A DNA stretch of 64,000 nucleotides from JBDSZL01 sp039925145 (GCA_039925145.1 JBDSZL010000039.1:1-64000); one strand, 5' to 3'; shown: positions 17,790 to 26,880, counted from the stretch's first letter. Numbers and translations: made by a program. The notes: generated by a model not told the origin, from the letters alone.

Positions 17790-18261
17790 GATGTTCATCA
17801 AAGGACTGATGATCGACCCGGTCAGCAACATGCCGATCGTCATCCTGCGCGACGCCGACAATCAGCGGACGCTTCCCATCTGGGTGGGTCCGGTCGAGGC
17901 CAACGCCATTGCTCTGCAAATCGAAAACGTGTCTCCCGCTCGACCGATGACGCACGATCTGCTGCGCAATGCCGTCCAGGATCTCGGTGGGGTTCTCGAG
18001 CGCGTCGTGATCTCCGACCTCAGGGACGGGACGTTCTTCGCCTACCTGCAGTTGCGGCAACAGGGCGCGCCGGTCTTCGTCGATTCACGGCCCAGCGATG
18101 CGATTGCGCTCTCGCTCCGCGCCAAGGTCCCCGTATTCGTCGACGTGAAGGTGCTCGACGATGCCCGGTCGGTAGACGCATCCTCGGATCAAGCGGATCG
18201 GGACCGTCTGCAGCGCTGGCTCGAGAGTCTGGATCCGGATGATTTAGGCTACAAAATGTAG
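17779..18261 (+). CDS. Bifunctional nuclease family protein (BFN/DUF151)
   Basis: 160 residues from ATG 17779, inside the end of miaB. The sequence runs through the DUF151 domain (about 3-130): FIKGLMIDPVSNMPIVILRD, then LPIWVGPVEANAIAL and SRPSDAIALSLRAKVPVFV. Members are small proteins linked to DNase/RNase activity in plants and are widespread in bacteria with little functional evidence. The adjacency to miaB is common in Acidobacteriota-like genomes as far as I recall. A strong promoter for parA begins directly after its stop. Confidence 0.88.
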   Translation: MLIEMFIKGLMIDPVSNMPIVILRDADNQRTLPIWVGPVEANAIALQIENVSPARPMTHDLLRNAVQDLGGVLERVVISDLRDGTFFAYLQLRQQGAPVFVDSRPSDAIALSLRAKVPVFVDVKVLDDARSVDASSDQADRDRLQRWLESLDPDDLGYKM

Positions 18262-18266
18262 CTTTG

Positions 18267-18295
18267 TTGACACCCACCGGGGGGCTCCCTAGAAT
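18267..18295 (+). promoter_or_regulatory. Strong predicted promoter of parAB
   Basis: TTGACA (18267-18272), 17-bp spacer, TAGAAT (18290-18295): nearly consensus. The start of transcription would be near 18302, only about 25 nt before the parA ATG. It rules out the upstream start codon at 18264. Confidence 0.75.
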
Positions 18296-18326
18296 GAGGG
18301 CCAGAGTTTCCGCACCCCCCAACCTC

Positions 18327-19082
18327 ATGGTCATATCGATCGCCAACCAGAAAGGCGGCGTTGGCAAGACGACGACCGCTATCAACCTCGCAGCGGCGTT
18401 CGCATTGCGGCACAAAAAGACGTTACTGATCGACCTGGATCCCCAGGCCAACAGCACCATGTCGTACCTCGACATCGCCACGGTGCAGCGGTCCGTCTAC
18501 GACGTCTTCACCGACCCCACCGTGAAGCTGGCGGATGTCATCCAGGAATCAAATCAGCCGAACCTGTGGATTGCGCCTTCCCGCATCGCGCTCGCGAAAC
18601 TCGAGGCACGTCTGGTTGGCGAGATCGACTCGCATTTCAAACTGAAGGATCAGCTGGCCGCGTTACCCAAGGGCTTCGACGTGATGGTGATCGACTGCCC
18701 GCCGGCGCTGGGTCTGCTGACGGTCAATGCGCTCGTGGCGTCCACGCATTTGCTCATCCCGATTCAGTCCTCGTACTTCGCGCTCGAGGGCACCGACGAC
18801 CTGCTCGAGACGATTGAAAAGGTCCGGTCCCGGGCCAACCCGGCTCTCCGCATCGTCGGCGTCGTGATCACCATGCACGACAAGCGCACCGCGCTAGCTC
18901 GAGATATTCGAAGCCAGATTGACAAGGTGTTTGGCGACAAGGTCTTCCGCACCGTCATCACCAAGAGCGTGCGCCTGGAGGAGAGTCCGGCGTACAAAGA
19001 GTCCATTTTCAAGTTTGCGCCGGACTCGTCCGGGGCCACCGAATATTACCGGCTCTGCGAGGAGGTCATCGATCGTGTCTAA
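18327..19082 (+). CDS. parA: ParA-family chromosome partitioning ATPase
   Basis: 251 residues from ATG 18327, the only start compatible with the promoter at 18267-18295 and with the family's short N-terminus. Deviant Walker A KGGVGKTT at 9-16, then LLIDLDPQANST and VIDCPPALGLLTVNAL. ParA dimers bind DNA nonspecifically and are removed by ParB-parS, moving the origin region. No clear Shine-Dalgarno sequence precedes the ATG and the leader is short. The parB GTG lies inside its last codons. Unlike many genomes, the pair is not next to rsmG/mnmG in what can be seen. Confidence 0.93.
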   Translation: MVISIANQKGGVGKTTTAINLAAAFALRHKKTLLIDLDPQANSTMSYLDIATVQRSVYDVFTDPTVKLADVIQESNQPNLWIAPSRIALAKLEARLVGEIDSHFKLKDQLAALPKGFDVMVIDCPPALGLLTVNALVASTHLLIPIQSSYFALEGTDDLLETIEKVRSRANPALRIVGVVITMHDKRTALARDIRSQIDKVFGDKVFRTVITKSVRLEESPAYKESIFKFAPDSSGATEYYRLCEEVIDRV

Positions 19083-19905
19083 GCGCGGCCTACCTGTTTC
19101 TCTGAAGATGCGTCACGACGAGCACTACGTTGACGCTTTGACCAGCTCTGCTGGATCACCCATTGGCCGTCTCGTTTCGATCGAGCAAATCGAGCCGAAT
19201 CCGGAGCAGCCGCGCCAGGTCATGGGCGACCTGTCCGAGTTAATGGCCTCCATCTCGGAGAAGGGCATTATCGAGCCGCTCGTGGTGCGACAGCGGGGAA
19301 GTCGCTTCCAGATCGTGGCCGGCGAGCGCCGCTACCAAGCGGCGGTGCGCGTGGGCCTTCGCGAGATCCCGGTTGTGATCCGCGAGGTGGATGACACTGA
19401 GATCATCGAGGTAGCCCTCGTCGAAAACATCCAACGAAAGGACCTCGGACCCTTCGAGGAGGCCGAGGCGATGGCTGGCCTCGCGAGCAAGTGCGGATAC
19501 ACCCACGAAGACCTGGCCAAGAGGCTGGGCAAGTCCCGAACGACCGTTACAGAATCGCTGGCACTCGCGGCCATGCCTGATAACGTGCGAAGTCTTTGTC
19601 GGCTGGCCGACATTTCGTCTAAATCATTGCTGTTGCAGATAGTTAGGCAACAGACGCCTGAGAAAATGATCGCGTTTATCGAGGCGCTGACGCGCGACAA
19701 GGCCCAGGGGCCTGTCACCCGTGAGCAGGCCCGCAAGGTGGCTTCCAAGCCCGCACTGGGTCGGCCGAAGTCGTATGTCTTTCAGTATCGAGCCCCCGCC
19801 AAGACCTTCAACTTGAAGCTGCAGTTCCGCAAGTCCGAAGTCGACAAGGGCGAAGTCATCGAGGCGCTCGAAGGCATTCTCGCCGAGCTTCGTCAGCAAT
19901 CTTAG
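19075..19905 (+). CDS. parB: ParB-family chromosome partitioning protein
   Basis: 276 residues from GTG 19075, which has GGAGG nine bases upstream and overlaps the parA stop by eight bases. ParB/Srx N-terminal domain (about 30-125) with GERRYQAA and ENIQRKDLGPFEEA (box II, CTP/DNA clamp), helix-turn-helix around 145-185 (EDLAKRLGKSRTTVTESLAL) and a C-terminal dimerisation segment. ParB loads at parS and spreads as a CTP-dependent clamp. I did not see a canonical parS 16-mer near the genes. Confidence 0.93.
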   Translation: MSKRGLPVSLKMRHDEHYVDALTSSAGSPIGRLVSIEQIEPNPEQPRQVMGDLSELMASISEKGIIEPLVVRQRGSRFQIVAGERRYQAAVRVGLREIPVVIREVDDTEIIEVALVENIQRKDLGPFEEAEAMAGLASKCGYTHEDLAKRLGKSRTTVTESLALAAMPDNVRSLCRLADISSKSLLLQIVRQQTPEKMIAFIEALTRDKAQGPVTREQARKVASKPALGRPKSYVFQYRAPAKTFNLKLQFRKSEVDKGEVIEALEGILAELRQQS

Positions 19906-19937
19906 AGACAACGGACGGCGACTCAAGCTCTAGTCAA

Positions 19938-20075
19938 GGCTCGGGGCTTGGGGCCCATGGGTCGGCTCGGGGCTCGGGGCTTGGGGCTCGCGGCCCAGGG
20001 GGCGGCTCGGGGCTTGCGGCTCAGGGGTCGGCTCGGGGCTTGAGGCTCGGGGCTCGGGACTGGAGCTTGGGCTCC
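19938..20075. repeat. Imperfect G-rich heptamer repeat block
   Basis: About 138 bp made of GGCTCGG and GGCTTGG units with degenerate spacers (GGCCCATGG, GGCTCGC, GGCTTGA). The same units form the perfect array at 9024-9074. It starts some 30 bp after the parB stop. From 20076 to 20330 I see no gene or structured element; 20320-20400 turns AT-richer and holds the lptFG promoter. Confidence 0.8.
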
Positions 20076-20330
20076 GTCTGCATCGTCACCTTCTTACCAT
20101 CCCGACAGAATCACTCGCGGCTATTCAAGCGGCTGCATACGTATGCGGTGGCGAGTTCTGCGTGATCGCCATCCAGCGCCTTGGGCCAGGCCCGAATCGA
20201 CTATGGCTCCGGTATGGCTCGGGCGAATTGGATTGGGGTGGCGTTTGAGAACTCCGATCTGAATCGCCAGGACGGACGTCTTGGGCGCCGCAATCCACTC
20301 ACAGCCGTCCTGAAGTAAACATAACATGTA

Positions 20331-20359
20331 TTATCAGACGTTAGGCGTTTGGCTAGAAT
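20331..20359 (+). promoter_or_regulatory. Predicted promoter of the lptF-lptG fusion gene
   Basis: TTATCA (20331-20336), 17-bp spacer, TAGAAT (20354-20359), in a locally AT-rich stretch. Start of transcription near 20366, giving a leader of about 140 nt. Confidence 0.5.
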
Positions 20360-20504
20360 TTAGTGCCTGTGCATACTTTGCGGACGACGAGGCAGCCCTG
20401 ACTCAGCCGTTTTCCCTCAGAGCGCCGTGTTATCGTGGGCGCCTGGCACAGCGCCCCAAGACATCGAATCCAGCGGTGCCTGCGGCGGCACGCACATCGA
20501 CGCT

Positions 20505-22856
20505 ATGCGATTCAGACTGACCATCCTCGACCGCTACATCATTCGTGAGTCCCTCTTGCCGTTCTGCCTGGCACTGGGGATGTTCACGTTTCTGCTGGCG
20601 GTCAAGCCCATGCTCGAGCAGGCGCAGGTGCTGTTGACCAAGGGTGTGGATCTGCCGACCGTCGGGTTCCTGCTCGTGACCCTGCTGCCGCAGGCTCTGG
20701 GCGTCACGATTCCCATGGCCTTCCTGACCGGCGTCCTGATGGCGCTTGGCCGCCTGTCCGGCGATCGCGAATCGGTCGCGTTTCTGGCGTGTGGGGTCAG
20801 CCCAATCCGCCTGCTCAGGCCCGTCCTGATCTTTGCGCTGCTGGCAGGCGCCGCCGACATGTACCTGCTGATTCGCCTGGTGCCCGACTCGAACCAGCGC
20901 TTCCGCGAGGTCACCTATGGGCTGATCGAAAAACAAGGCACCGTCGACGTCAAGCCGGGCATCTTCTACGAAGGCTTCCCAGGCAAGGTCCTCTTCATCC
21001 AGAAGCGGAAGCCGGACGGTCAGTGGGAAGGCGTGATGCTGGCCGACACGAGCCAGCCGGGCAGGCCGACCGTCACGCTCGCGGCGGCCGGACGGCTGGA
21101 GCTCGATCCGGTGAAGCGTCAGGTGGCAATCGTCCTGCCGGGTGAGTCGGTCCGTTACGTGCCGGGCGAAGACGAAGACGTCTACGACGTTGCGCGCACT
21201 CAGGATTTCAGGGTCGCGGTGTCCGCCGACTCGGTTTTCGGCACAGGCAACATCAGCCCGACCCGGGGTCGGCCGGAGATGACGATTGCTCAGCTGAGGG
21301 AGGCTGAGGCTGAAAAGCGTGCGGCCGGCATTTCACCGCACCCGGAAATTCTGCAGCGGCACCAGATGTTTGCCTTTCCGGTGGCCTGCCTGATCTTCGC
21401 CCTTGTCGGGCTGCCCCTGGGCTTACACACGCGCAAAGAAGGCAAACTCGGCGGCTTCACGCAGGGGCTGGCGGTCATCTTCCTGTACTACGCGATTCTC
21501 GTCACGATGGAGAGTCTGACAAAGGGCGGTCAGTTTCCCGCCGAGTGGGCACGCTGGATCCCCAACATCGTCGTTGGACTCATCGGCATCGCGGCGATCC
21601 GGTGGCGCAGCCGCGCCATCGGTCGTGACCTGCCGCTGTGGCTACCCTCCTGGCCGCGCCCGGCTCGCGGCAGCACCGTTGCCAGTGCCTCGAAGGGACC
21701 CGCGCGACCGGCCGTGATTATCCGTGTGCCCCACATCGCCTGGCCGTTTCCGGCGGTGAGGATTCTCGATCGGTATGTCGGCCGCAGGTATCTGAACGTG
21801 TCGCTCCTGGCGTTCATCGCCCTGCTCGGGCTGTATTACATCGGCACGTTCATCGACAAGTCCGAGCGGCTGTTCAAAGGACAGGCGACCGGCCGGATGC
21901 TCCTCGAGTACTTCTATTACTCGACCCCTCAATTCGTGGTCTACATCGTGCCGATGGCGACGCTTGTCGCCGCCCTCGCCACAATCGGCGGGCTCACTCG
22001 CAGCAGCGAGCTGACGGTGATGCGGGCGTGCGGCGTGAGTCTCTATCGGGCCGCCGTGCCAGTGCTGCTCGTGGCGCTGGTCTGGAGCGGGTGCCTGTTT
22101 CTGCTCGACGACCGCGTGCTGGCGCAGGCCAATCGTCGGGCTGAGGTGCTCGAAGATCGCATCAAGGGCAACCTGCCACACACGGTCAATGAGGTCGCCA
22201 ATGCGAACTGGCTCGTCGCGCCCGCCGACCCTGCCACGAAGTCAGTTCGGATTTACTACTACACCGCCTTCGACATTCCGAGACAGACGCTCTACGGCTT
22301 GTCCGTCTTCGAGACCGCTCCGCGTCAATTCCGGCTGATCAGCCACACCATGACAGGCCGGGTGACCTACGCGCGCGGCGCGTGGCAGAGCGCCGGCGGT
22401 TGGGTGCAGCGCTTTGCGGCCAACGACACGGCCACCCGCGATCCGTTCGGCGCAAAGGCCATGCAGCTCGAGCCGCCCACGAGATTCTCGGGGATGCACA
22501 ATCAGTCGTCAGACTTGATGAGCTTCGGCGAACTCCGGAAACACATCGCGCAATTGAGCGCGAGCGGTGTGAACCTGGCCGAGACGCGTGTGCAGCTCCA
22601 GGCCCGCGTCGCGTTTCCGCTCGTCACCGTGGTCATGACGCTCTTGGGGATCCCGTTTGGTGTCACCACGGGTCGTCGCGGCGCGTTGTACGGCGTGGGA
22701 CTCGCCATCATCCTGGCCTCGAGCTACTGGCTGCTCAATACGTTCTTCGTCGCGGTGGGCCAGGCCGATCTGCTGTCGCCCTCGCTTGCGGCGTGGGCGG
22801 CAAACATCCTGTTTCTCGCCGTCGCCGCCTATGCCACGCTGACCGTGCGGACCTGA
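20505..22856 (+). CDS. lptFG: Fused LptF-LptG lipopolysaccharide export permease
   Basis: 783 residues from ATG 20505 (the frame is open from 20427, but only here does the family start FRLTILDRYIIRESLLPF begin). Residues 1-385 are one YjgP/YjgQ permease: helices near 15-35, 55-75, 95-115, a periplasmic jellyroll, then helices near 285-375. A 30-residue polar linker leads to a second complete permease (about 418-783) beginning VRILDRYVGRRYLN, with the same helix-jellyroll-helix plan. Normally LptF and LptG are separate proteins that pair over the ATPase LptB. Here one polypeptide supplies both. No lptB, lptC or lptA is nearby. It is monocistronic and converges with the PHP gene. Confidence 0.9.
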   Translation: MRFRLTILDRYIIRESLLPFCLALGMFTFLLAVKPMLEQAQVLLTKGVDLPTVGFLLVTLLPQALGVTIPMAFLTGVLMALGRLSGDRESVAFLACGVSPIRLLRPVLIFALLAGAADMYLLIRLVPDSNQRFREVTYGLIEKQGTVDVKPGIFYEGFPGKVLFIQKRKPDGQWEGVMLADTSQPGRPTVTLAAAGRLELDPVKRQVAIVLPGESVRYVPGEDEDVYDVARTQDFRVAVSADSVFGTGNISPTRGRPEMTIAQLREAEAEKRAAGISPHPEILQRHQMFAFPVACLIFALVGLPLGLHTRKEGKLGGFTQGLAVIFLYYAILVTMESLTKGGQFPAEWARWIPNIVVGLIGIAAIRWRSRAIGRDLPLWLPSWPRPARGSTVASASKGPARPAVIIRVPHIAWPFPAVRILDRYVGRRYLNVSLLAFIALLGLYYIGTFIDKSERLFKGQATGRMLLEYFYYSTPQFVVYIVPMATLVAALATIGGLTRSSELTVMRACGVSLYRAAVPVLLVALVWSGCLFLLDDRVLAQANRRAEVLEDRIKGNLPHTVNEVANANWLVAPADPATKSVRIYYYTAFDIPRQTLYGLSVFETAPRQFRLISHTMTGRVTYARGAWQSAGGWVQRFAANDTATRDPFGAKAMQLEPPTRFSGMHNQSSDLMSFGELRKHIAQLSASGVNLAETRVQLQARVAFPLVTVVMTLLGIPFGVTTGRRGALYGVGLAIILASSYWLLNTFFVAVGQADLLSPSLAAWAANILFLAVAAYATLTVRT

Positions 22857-22871
22857 GGCGAACGGCGCGCC

Positions 22872-24578
22872 TCACCCACCGGCCGAGTTCACGCCCAGCG
22901 TCAGGTCCGAGATCCAGAGCGTGCCGCGGCTTCCGGGCGCCGCGTTGACAGTGTCCACCACGAACAGCAGACCGTGTAGCGGCACCGCGATCGGACGCTG
23001 GCTGGTGGGAGGCCCCACGCGCTCGAAGTCCTGCAGTCTCAGAGAGACGCGGCGCGGCGTCTCATCGAGATACACGGACTGCCGCCAGCGCTCTCCATCG
23101 CGCCCACCGGGAATGCGCACCTGAACGGAGACGCGCAACGGGCGGCTCGCCTGCCCCAGGAACTCGATACGCTCCACGCCCATCCGGGCGTCGAGTGGCG
23201 TGACCAGCGCCGCGTACTGGCCGATCGGTGCACCATCCCCGAGGAGGAAGTCGAATTCAACGCGCGCGTCGGCGCGGCGAACCTCCCCCGCCGATCGCTG
23301 GTCGCGTTCGACCACCCACCGCAATCGATCGATCGGCATGGCTTCGAGTCTCGTTGGCACTGGAGACCTCGCCTCATCGGGGGACCCAGCCGTGAACACC
23401 GGCGCTGTCGCTTCGATCACGATCGGGTTCGACACCAGCCATGGGATCGGCGAGCCCGGATAGAACGCCTCGAGCCGGTAGACTCCGGCAGCGGTCGCCA
23501 CATGCGTCACTTCTCCGAGTCCGGTGGCCACCGGCCGCCCGTTCGCGAGGATGGTCATTCGCGCGAGCGGCGCGTTGGCAATCGCCGCCACGAAAGTGAC
23601 CGGCGCGGTGGACGCGGGGACACGATCTCCCATCGCGAATCCTGCGGACTCCCCCACGCGCGCGGTGAACGCGAGGCGGCCCGGCGATGCGATGGCGCTG
23701 ATCGCCGAGTACGAATGGCCTGCGAGGATCGCCGTCAGCAGACGCGCGGCGTCGGGGGCCGCCGAGCCCGACAGCGGCTGATCGACCTGCACGATCTGGT
23801 TCATCGTCCGGAAGAGCGCCTCGTACGACGGCAGCTCGACCGCTGTATGCAGACGGGGCTCTTCGTCTTCTTTCCATCCCACGCGGGCATGCGCATCTAC
23901 AGCCGCGAGGCCAAATACCGGGCGGACGCGGGCGGCACTGTCCCACCGCTGCAGCGTGCGCACGGGCCTGGCGAACAGCGATGCCATGGCCTCGGCAGGT
24001 CGAAGCAGTCCGTGGAGCGCCGCCGACAGGAGCTGCGTGCTCGAGTTGTCGCGCCACTCCGCGTCGACGTTCATCCACTCGATTCCGTCGAACCGCTGGT
24101 TCTGCCCTCTCCAACGAAGCTCCGGCTTTGGCGAGTCCGGATGGGCGAGCACCGCGGCGCCCCCGAGCCGATGAATATCGTCGATGACGTCGCGGGCCGG
24201 CCCGGCCAGTGGGTAGGGCGCGGCGGCCGTCAGACCGAGCGCCACGATGTGTCCCTCTGCGCTGTTGAGCTCGACCGCGTCGATGCACAACACACCGTGG
24301 CGGTACGTCGGGGGATCGGGTGCCCGGGTGCCGTCGCCGTGGTCGGTAAGGATGATGAACGAGAGGCCGGCGCGCTCGGCGGCAGCGGCAATTGCGTCGA
24401 CCGATCCGCTGCCATCGGAACGTGTGGAGTGAATGTGGTACGCGCCGAGAATCTGCGTGGAGGTGAGGCCGCTCGACAACGTCGCGGCGCGACGCGGGAG
24501 CGTGAGACCCACGTACAGCGCGACGGCGGCCGTAACAGCCGCCGTCGCGATGAGTAACGTGCGCAGGGTCCCACGCAC
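22872..24578 (-). CDS. Membrane-anchored PHP-domain metallohydrolase (CehA/McbA-like)
   Basis: 568 residues from GTG 24578, just after the metK stop. An N-terminal hydrophobic helix (about 7-24) is a signal or anchor. The PHP domain (about 44-290) shows the metal-binding series HIHSTRSDG (48-56), ILTDHGDG (76-83), the VELNSAEGHIVALG glutamate, VLAHPDSP and AAVDAHAR, as in CehA/McbA family metallohydrolases. The remaining 280 residues look like two beta-rich domains, one Ig/bacterial-like (ATAPVFTAG region) and one jelly-roll at the end. Substrate unknown; the family includes phosphoesterases and carbamate hydrolases. Likely periplasmic. It is 12 bases downstream of metK, so may be co-transcribed. 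Confidence 0.75.
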   Translation of the reverse strand: MRGTLRTLLIATAAVTAAVALYVGLTLPRRAATLSSGLTSTQILGAYHIHSTRSDGSGSVDAIAAAAERAGLSFIILTDHGDGTRAPDPPTYRHGVLCIDAVELNSAEGHIVALGLTAAAPYPLAGPARDVIDDIHRLGGAAVLAHPDSPKPELRWRGQNQRFDGIEWMNVDAEWRDNSSTQLLSAALHGLLRPAEAMASLFARPVRTLQRWDSAARVRPVFGLAAVDAHARVGWKEDEEPRLHTAVELPSYEALFRTMNQIVQVDQPLSGSAAPDAARLLTAILAGHSYSAISAIASPGRLAFTARVGESAGFAMGDRVPASTAPVTFVAAIANAPLARMTILANGRPVATGLGEVTHVATAAGVYRLEAFYPGSPIPWLVSNPIVIEATAPVFTAGSPDEARSPVPTRLEAMPIDRLRWVVERDQRSAGEVRRADARVEFDFLLGDGAPIGQYAALVTPLDARMGVERIEFLGQASRPLRVSVQVRIPGGRDGERWRQSVYLDETPRRVSLRLQDFERVGPPTSQRPIAVPLHGLLFVVDTVNAAPGSRGTLWISDLTLGVNSAGG

Positions 24579-24589
24579 GGCCGTGTGTC

Positions 24590-25741
24590 CTAGAGGCCCG
24601 CGTCCTTCTTCAGAGCCTCGGCCTTGTCCACCCGTTCCCAGGTGAACTCGGGTTCGCTGCGGCCGAAATGTCCGAACGCCGCGGTCTTGCGATAGATCGG
24701 GCGGCGCAGGTTCAGCGACTCGATAATGCCCTGCGGCGTCAGCTTGAAGTGCGCACGTACGAGCTCGGTCATCTTCTCGTCTGGAATCTGTCCCGTGCCG
24801 TCGGTGTCGATCAACACCGAGACGGGATCGGCCACGCCAATGGCATACGCGAGCTGGACGAGCGCCCGACTTGCCAGTCCGGCCGCGACGACGTTCTTGG
24901 CGATATGGCGCGCCATGTAGCACGCGGAGCGGTCCACTTTCGTCGGGTCCTTCCCGGAGAACGCACCGCCGCCATGGGGTGCGTATCCGCCGTAGGTATC
25001 CACGATGATCTTGCGGCCGGTGACGCCCGCATCGCCGTGCGGACCACCGGTGACGAACCGTCCCGTCGGATTCACGTAGATCTTCGTCTTCGCGTCCATC
25101 ATCTCCGCCGGGATGATGGTGCTGATGATGCGATCGATCAGATCCTTGCGGATGGTTTCCTGCGTCGACTCGGGACTGTGCTGCGTCGAGAGCACGATGG
25201 CGTCGACGCGAACCGGCCGGTCGCCGTCATATTCCACCGTGACCTGGGACTTGCCGTCGGGTCGCAGGTAATCGACCGCGCCCGAACGTCGCAGCTCCGA
25301 GAGGCCGCGGACGAGCCGATGGGCCAGCATGATCGGCAACGGCATCAGCTCGGGCGTCTCGCGGCAGGCGAAACCGAACATCAGGCCCTGGTCGCCGGCG
25401 CCGCCGGTATCGACACCCTGGCCGATGTCGCGGGATTGCTCGTGGATCGCGGACAGCACCGAACAGGTCTCGGCGTCGTAACCGTATTTCGCGCGGGTGT
25501 AACCCACGTCACGGATCACGTCGCGGACAATCTTCTGGTAATCGACAGATCCGCTCGTCGTGATCTCGCCGGCCACGATGGCCAGCCCCGTGGTGACGAG
25601 CGTTTCGCAGGCAACACGTGCGATCGGGTCCTGCGCGAGAATCGCGTCGAGGATGCCGTCGGAAATCTGGTCGGCAATCTTGTCGGGGTGACCTTCGGTG
25701 ACGGACTCGGACGTGAACAGATGGCGGCCGATACGGCCCAT
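24590..25741 (-). CDS. metK: S-adenosylmethionine synthetase
   Basis: 383 residues. The start is ATG 25741 because AAGGAG lies six bases upstream; the longer reading from 25756 would place that site inside the coding sequence. Motifs: FTSESVTEGHPDK, the ATP loop GAGDQGLMFGFA and the GGGAFSGKDPTKVDRS metal/phosphate loop. It makes S-adenosylmethionine from methionine and ATP, the methyl and radical donor also needed by MiaB encoded in this window. It follows xerD on the same strand with its own promoter between. Confidence 0.97.
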   Translation of the reverse strand: MGRIGRHLFTSESVTEGHPDKIADQISDGILDAILAQDPIARVACETLVTTGLAIVAGEITTSGSVDYQKIVRDVIRDVGYTRAKYGYDAETCSVLSAIHEQSRDIGQGVDTGGAGDQGLMFGFACRETPELMPLPIMLAHRLVRGLSELRRSGAVDYLRPDGKSQVTVEYDGDRPVRVDAIVLSTQHSPESTQETIRKDLIDRIISTIIPAEMMDAKTKIYVNPTGRFVTGGPHGDAGVTGRKIIVDTYGGYAPHGGGAFSGKDPTKVDRSACYMARHIAKNVVAAGLASRALVQLAYAIGVADPVSVLIDTDGTGQIPDEKMTELVRAHFKLTPQGIIESLNLRRPIYRKTAAFGHFGRSEPEFTWERVDKAEALKKDAGL

Positions 25742-25788
25742 GGGCGACTCCTTCATCGACAGCTTGTTGACGGCCTGCCGAACAGCTA

Positions 25789-25817
25789 ACGCTAACAGAG
25801 CCGTCCAGACGGGTCAA
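25789..25817 (-). promoter_or_regulatory. Predicted promoter of metK
   Basis: Minus strand TTGACC (25817-25812), 17-bp spacer, TAGCGT (25794-25789), directly downstream of the xerD stop. Leader about 40 nt. No SAM riboswitch fold is apparent in this short space. Confidence 0.4.
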
Positions 25818-25827
25818 TCCGCCGAAC

Positions 25828-26748
25828 TCAGCGCCGTGGATGATACGCGTCGTACACGTGCCGCAGCCGGGCTTCGAGCACGTGGGTGTAGATCTGCGTG
25901 GTCGACAGATCGGCGTGGCCGAGCATGGCCTGGATGGACCGCAGATCGGCACCACGCTCGAGCAGGTGCGTCGCAAACGAGTGCCGGAGCACGTGCGGGC
26001 TCAAGTGCGCCCGAATGCCGGCCGTTCGTCCGTGCGTCTTCAGCAGCTTCCAGAACCCCACGCGGCTGAGCGGGCTCGATCCTCGTCCACTGACGAACAG
26101 CCACGGGCTCTCGCGGCGTCGAAGCAGCGCCGGCCTTCCCGTGCTGAGGTAAAGGTTTACCCGTTCGATGGCCTGTGCGCCGAGCGGCACGATGCGCTGC
26201 TTGTTGCCCTTGCCGACGCACTGCAGGTAGCCCTGATCGGCGCGAATGTCGGTGATCCGCAGCCCGACCAGTTCTGACACCCGGAGACCTGTGGCGTACA
26301 GCACTTCGAGCAGCGCGCGGTCTCGAAGCCCGCGTGGCGTCGAGACGTCTGGAGCCGCCAGCAGGGCGTCGACATCCGTGAGTGACAGAAACCGAGGCAG
26401 CCCCGCGAGCATGCGAGGTGGATGGAGGTCGTCGGCGGGATTCGCCGCGACGGCTCCGATCAGACGCTGATAGCGGAAGAAGCTGCGCACGGCCGCGACG
26501 AGCCGTGCTGTTGACGTCGGCGACAGTCCCGCAGCCATGGCGTCGCGCACGAAGGCTTCGAGATCGGGCCGCGAGAGCGAGTGCAGCGGCACCGATTGCT
26601 TCTGGGCGAATCGCGCGAGCCGGCCGAGATCGCGCCCATACGCCGCGAGCGTGTTCGGTGACATCCGGCGCTCGACCTCGAGGTGGCGCAGGAACCCGTC
26701 GACGGCCGGTTCGGGGGCGGCGGGGGGCGACTGCGAGCGTGACGTCAC
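25828..26748 (-). CDS. xerD: Site-specific tyrosine recombinase XerD
   Basis: 306 residues from GTG 26748, which has GGAGG five bases upstream. N-terminal SAM-like core-binding domain (about 15-100, VDGFLRHLEVERRMSPNTLAAYGRDL) and a catalytic domain with Arg in YATGLRVSELVGL, HVLRHSFATHLLERG (H-x-x-R), a later HADLSTTQIYTHV containing the second His and the nucleophilic Tyr. XerC/D resolve chromosome dimers at dif; a lone XerH/XerD-like use is possible. The frame extends upstream to 26829 but without family similarity. Confidence 0.92.
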   Translation of the reverse strand: MTSRSQSPPAAPEPAVDGFLRHLEVERRMSPNTLAAYGRDLGRLARFAQKQSVPLHSLSRPDLEAFVRDAMAAGLSPTSTARLVAAVRSFFRYQRLIGAVAANPADDLHPPRMLAGLPRFLSLTDVDALLAAPDVSTPRGLRDRALLEVLYATGLRVSELVGLRITDIRADQGYLQCVGKGNKQRIVPLGAQAIERVNLYLSTGRPALLRRRESPWLFVSGRGSSPLSRVGFWKLLKTHGRTAGIRAHLSPHVLRHSFATHLLERGADLRSIQAMLGHADLSTTQIYTHVLEARLRHVYDAYHPRR

Positions 26749-26828
26749 GAGACCTCCATCATCGCAGACCCTCTGGCGGACGAACACGCCGCGCACGTCG
26801 TCGCCATCATCCCCAGCCGCCCCGCACA

Positions 26829-26857
26829 TTGCAGTCGCCCCGCACAGCGAGTAGGCT
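26829..26857 (+). promoter_or_regulatory. Predicted promoter of murQ
   Basis: TTGCAG (26829-26834), 17-bp spacer, TAGGCT (26852-26857), about 24 bases before the murQ ATG. Moderate match only. Confidence 0.35.
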
Positions 26858-26880
26858 TAGGGGGTTCCGCGGTCCGTGGC

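Noticed and set aside
18264..18326. Longer parA start
   Set aside because: The frame covers the -35 and -10 boxes of a near-consensus promoter, and the family begins at VISIANQKGG.
19075..20330. parS site near parAB
   Set aside because: No 16-mer like TGTTTCACGTGAAACA was seen in or after the genes; the repeats there are unrelated. A genome-wide search would be needed.
25742..25827. SAM riboswitch before metK
   Set aside because: Only 86 bases lie between the two genes and the predicted leader is about 40 nt, too short for SAM-I; no matching stem pattern.
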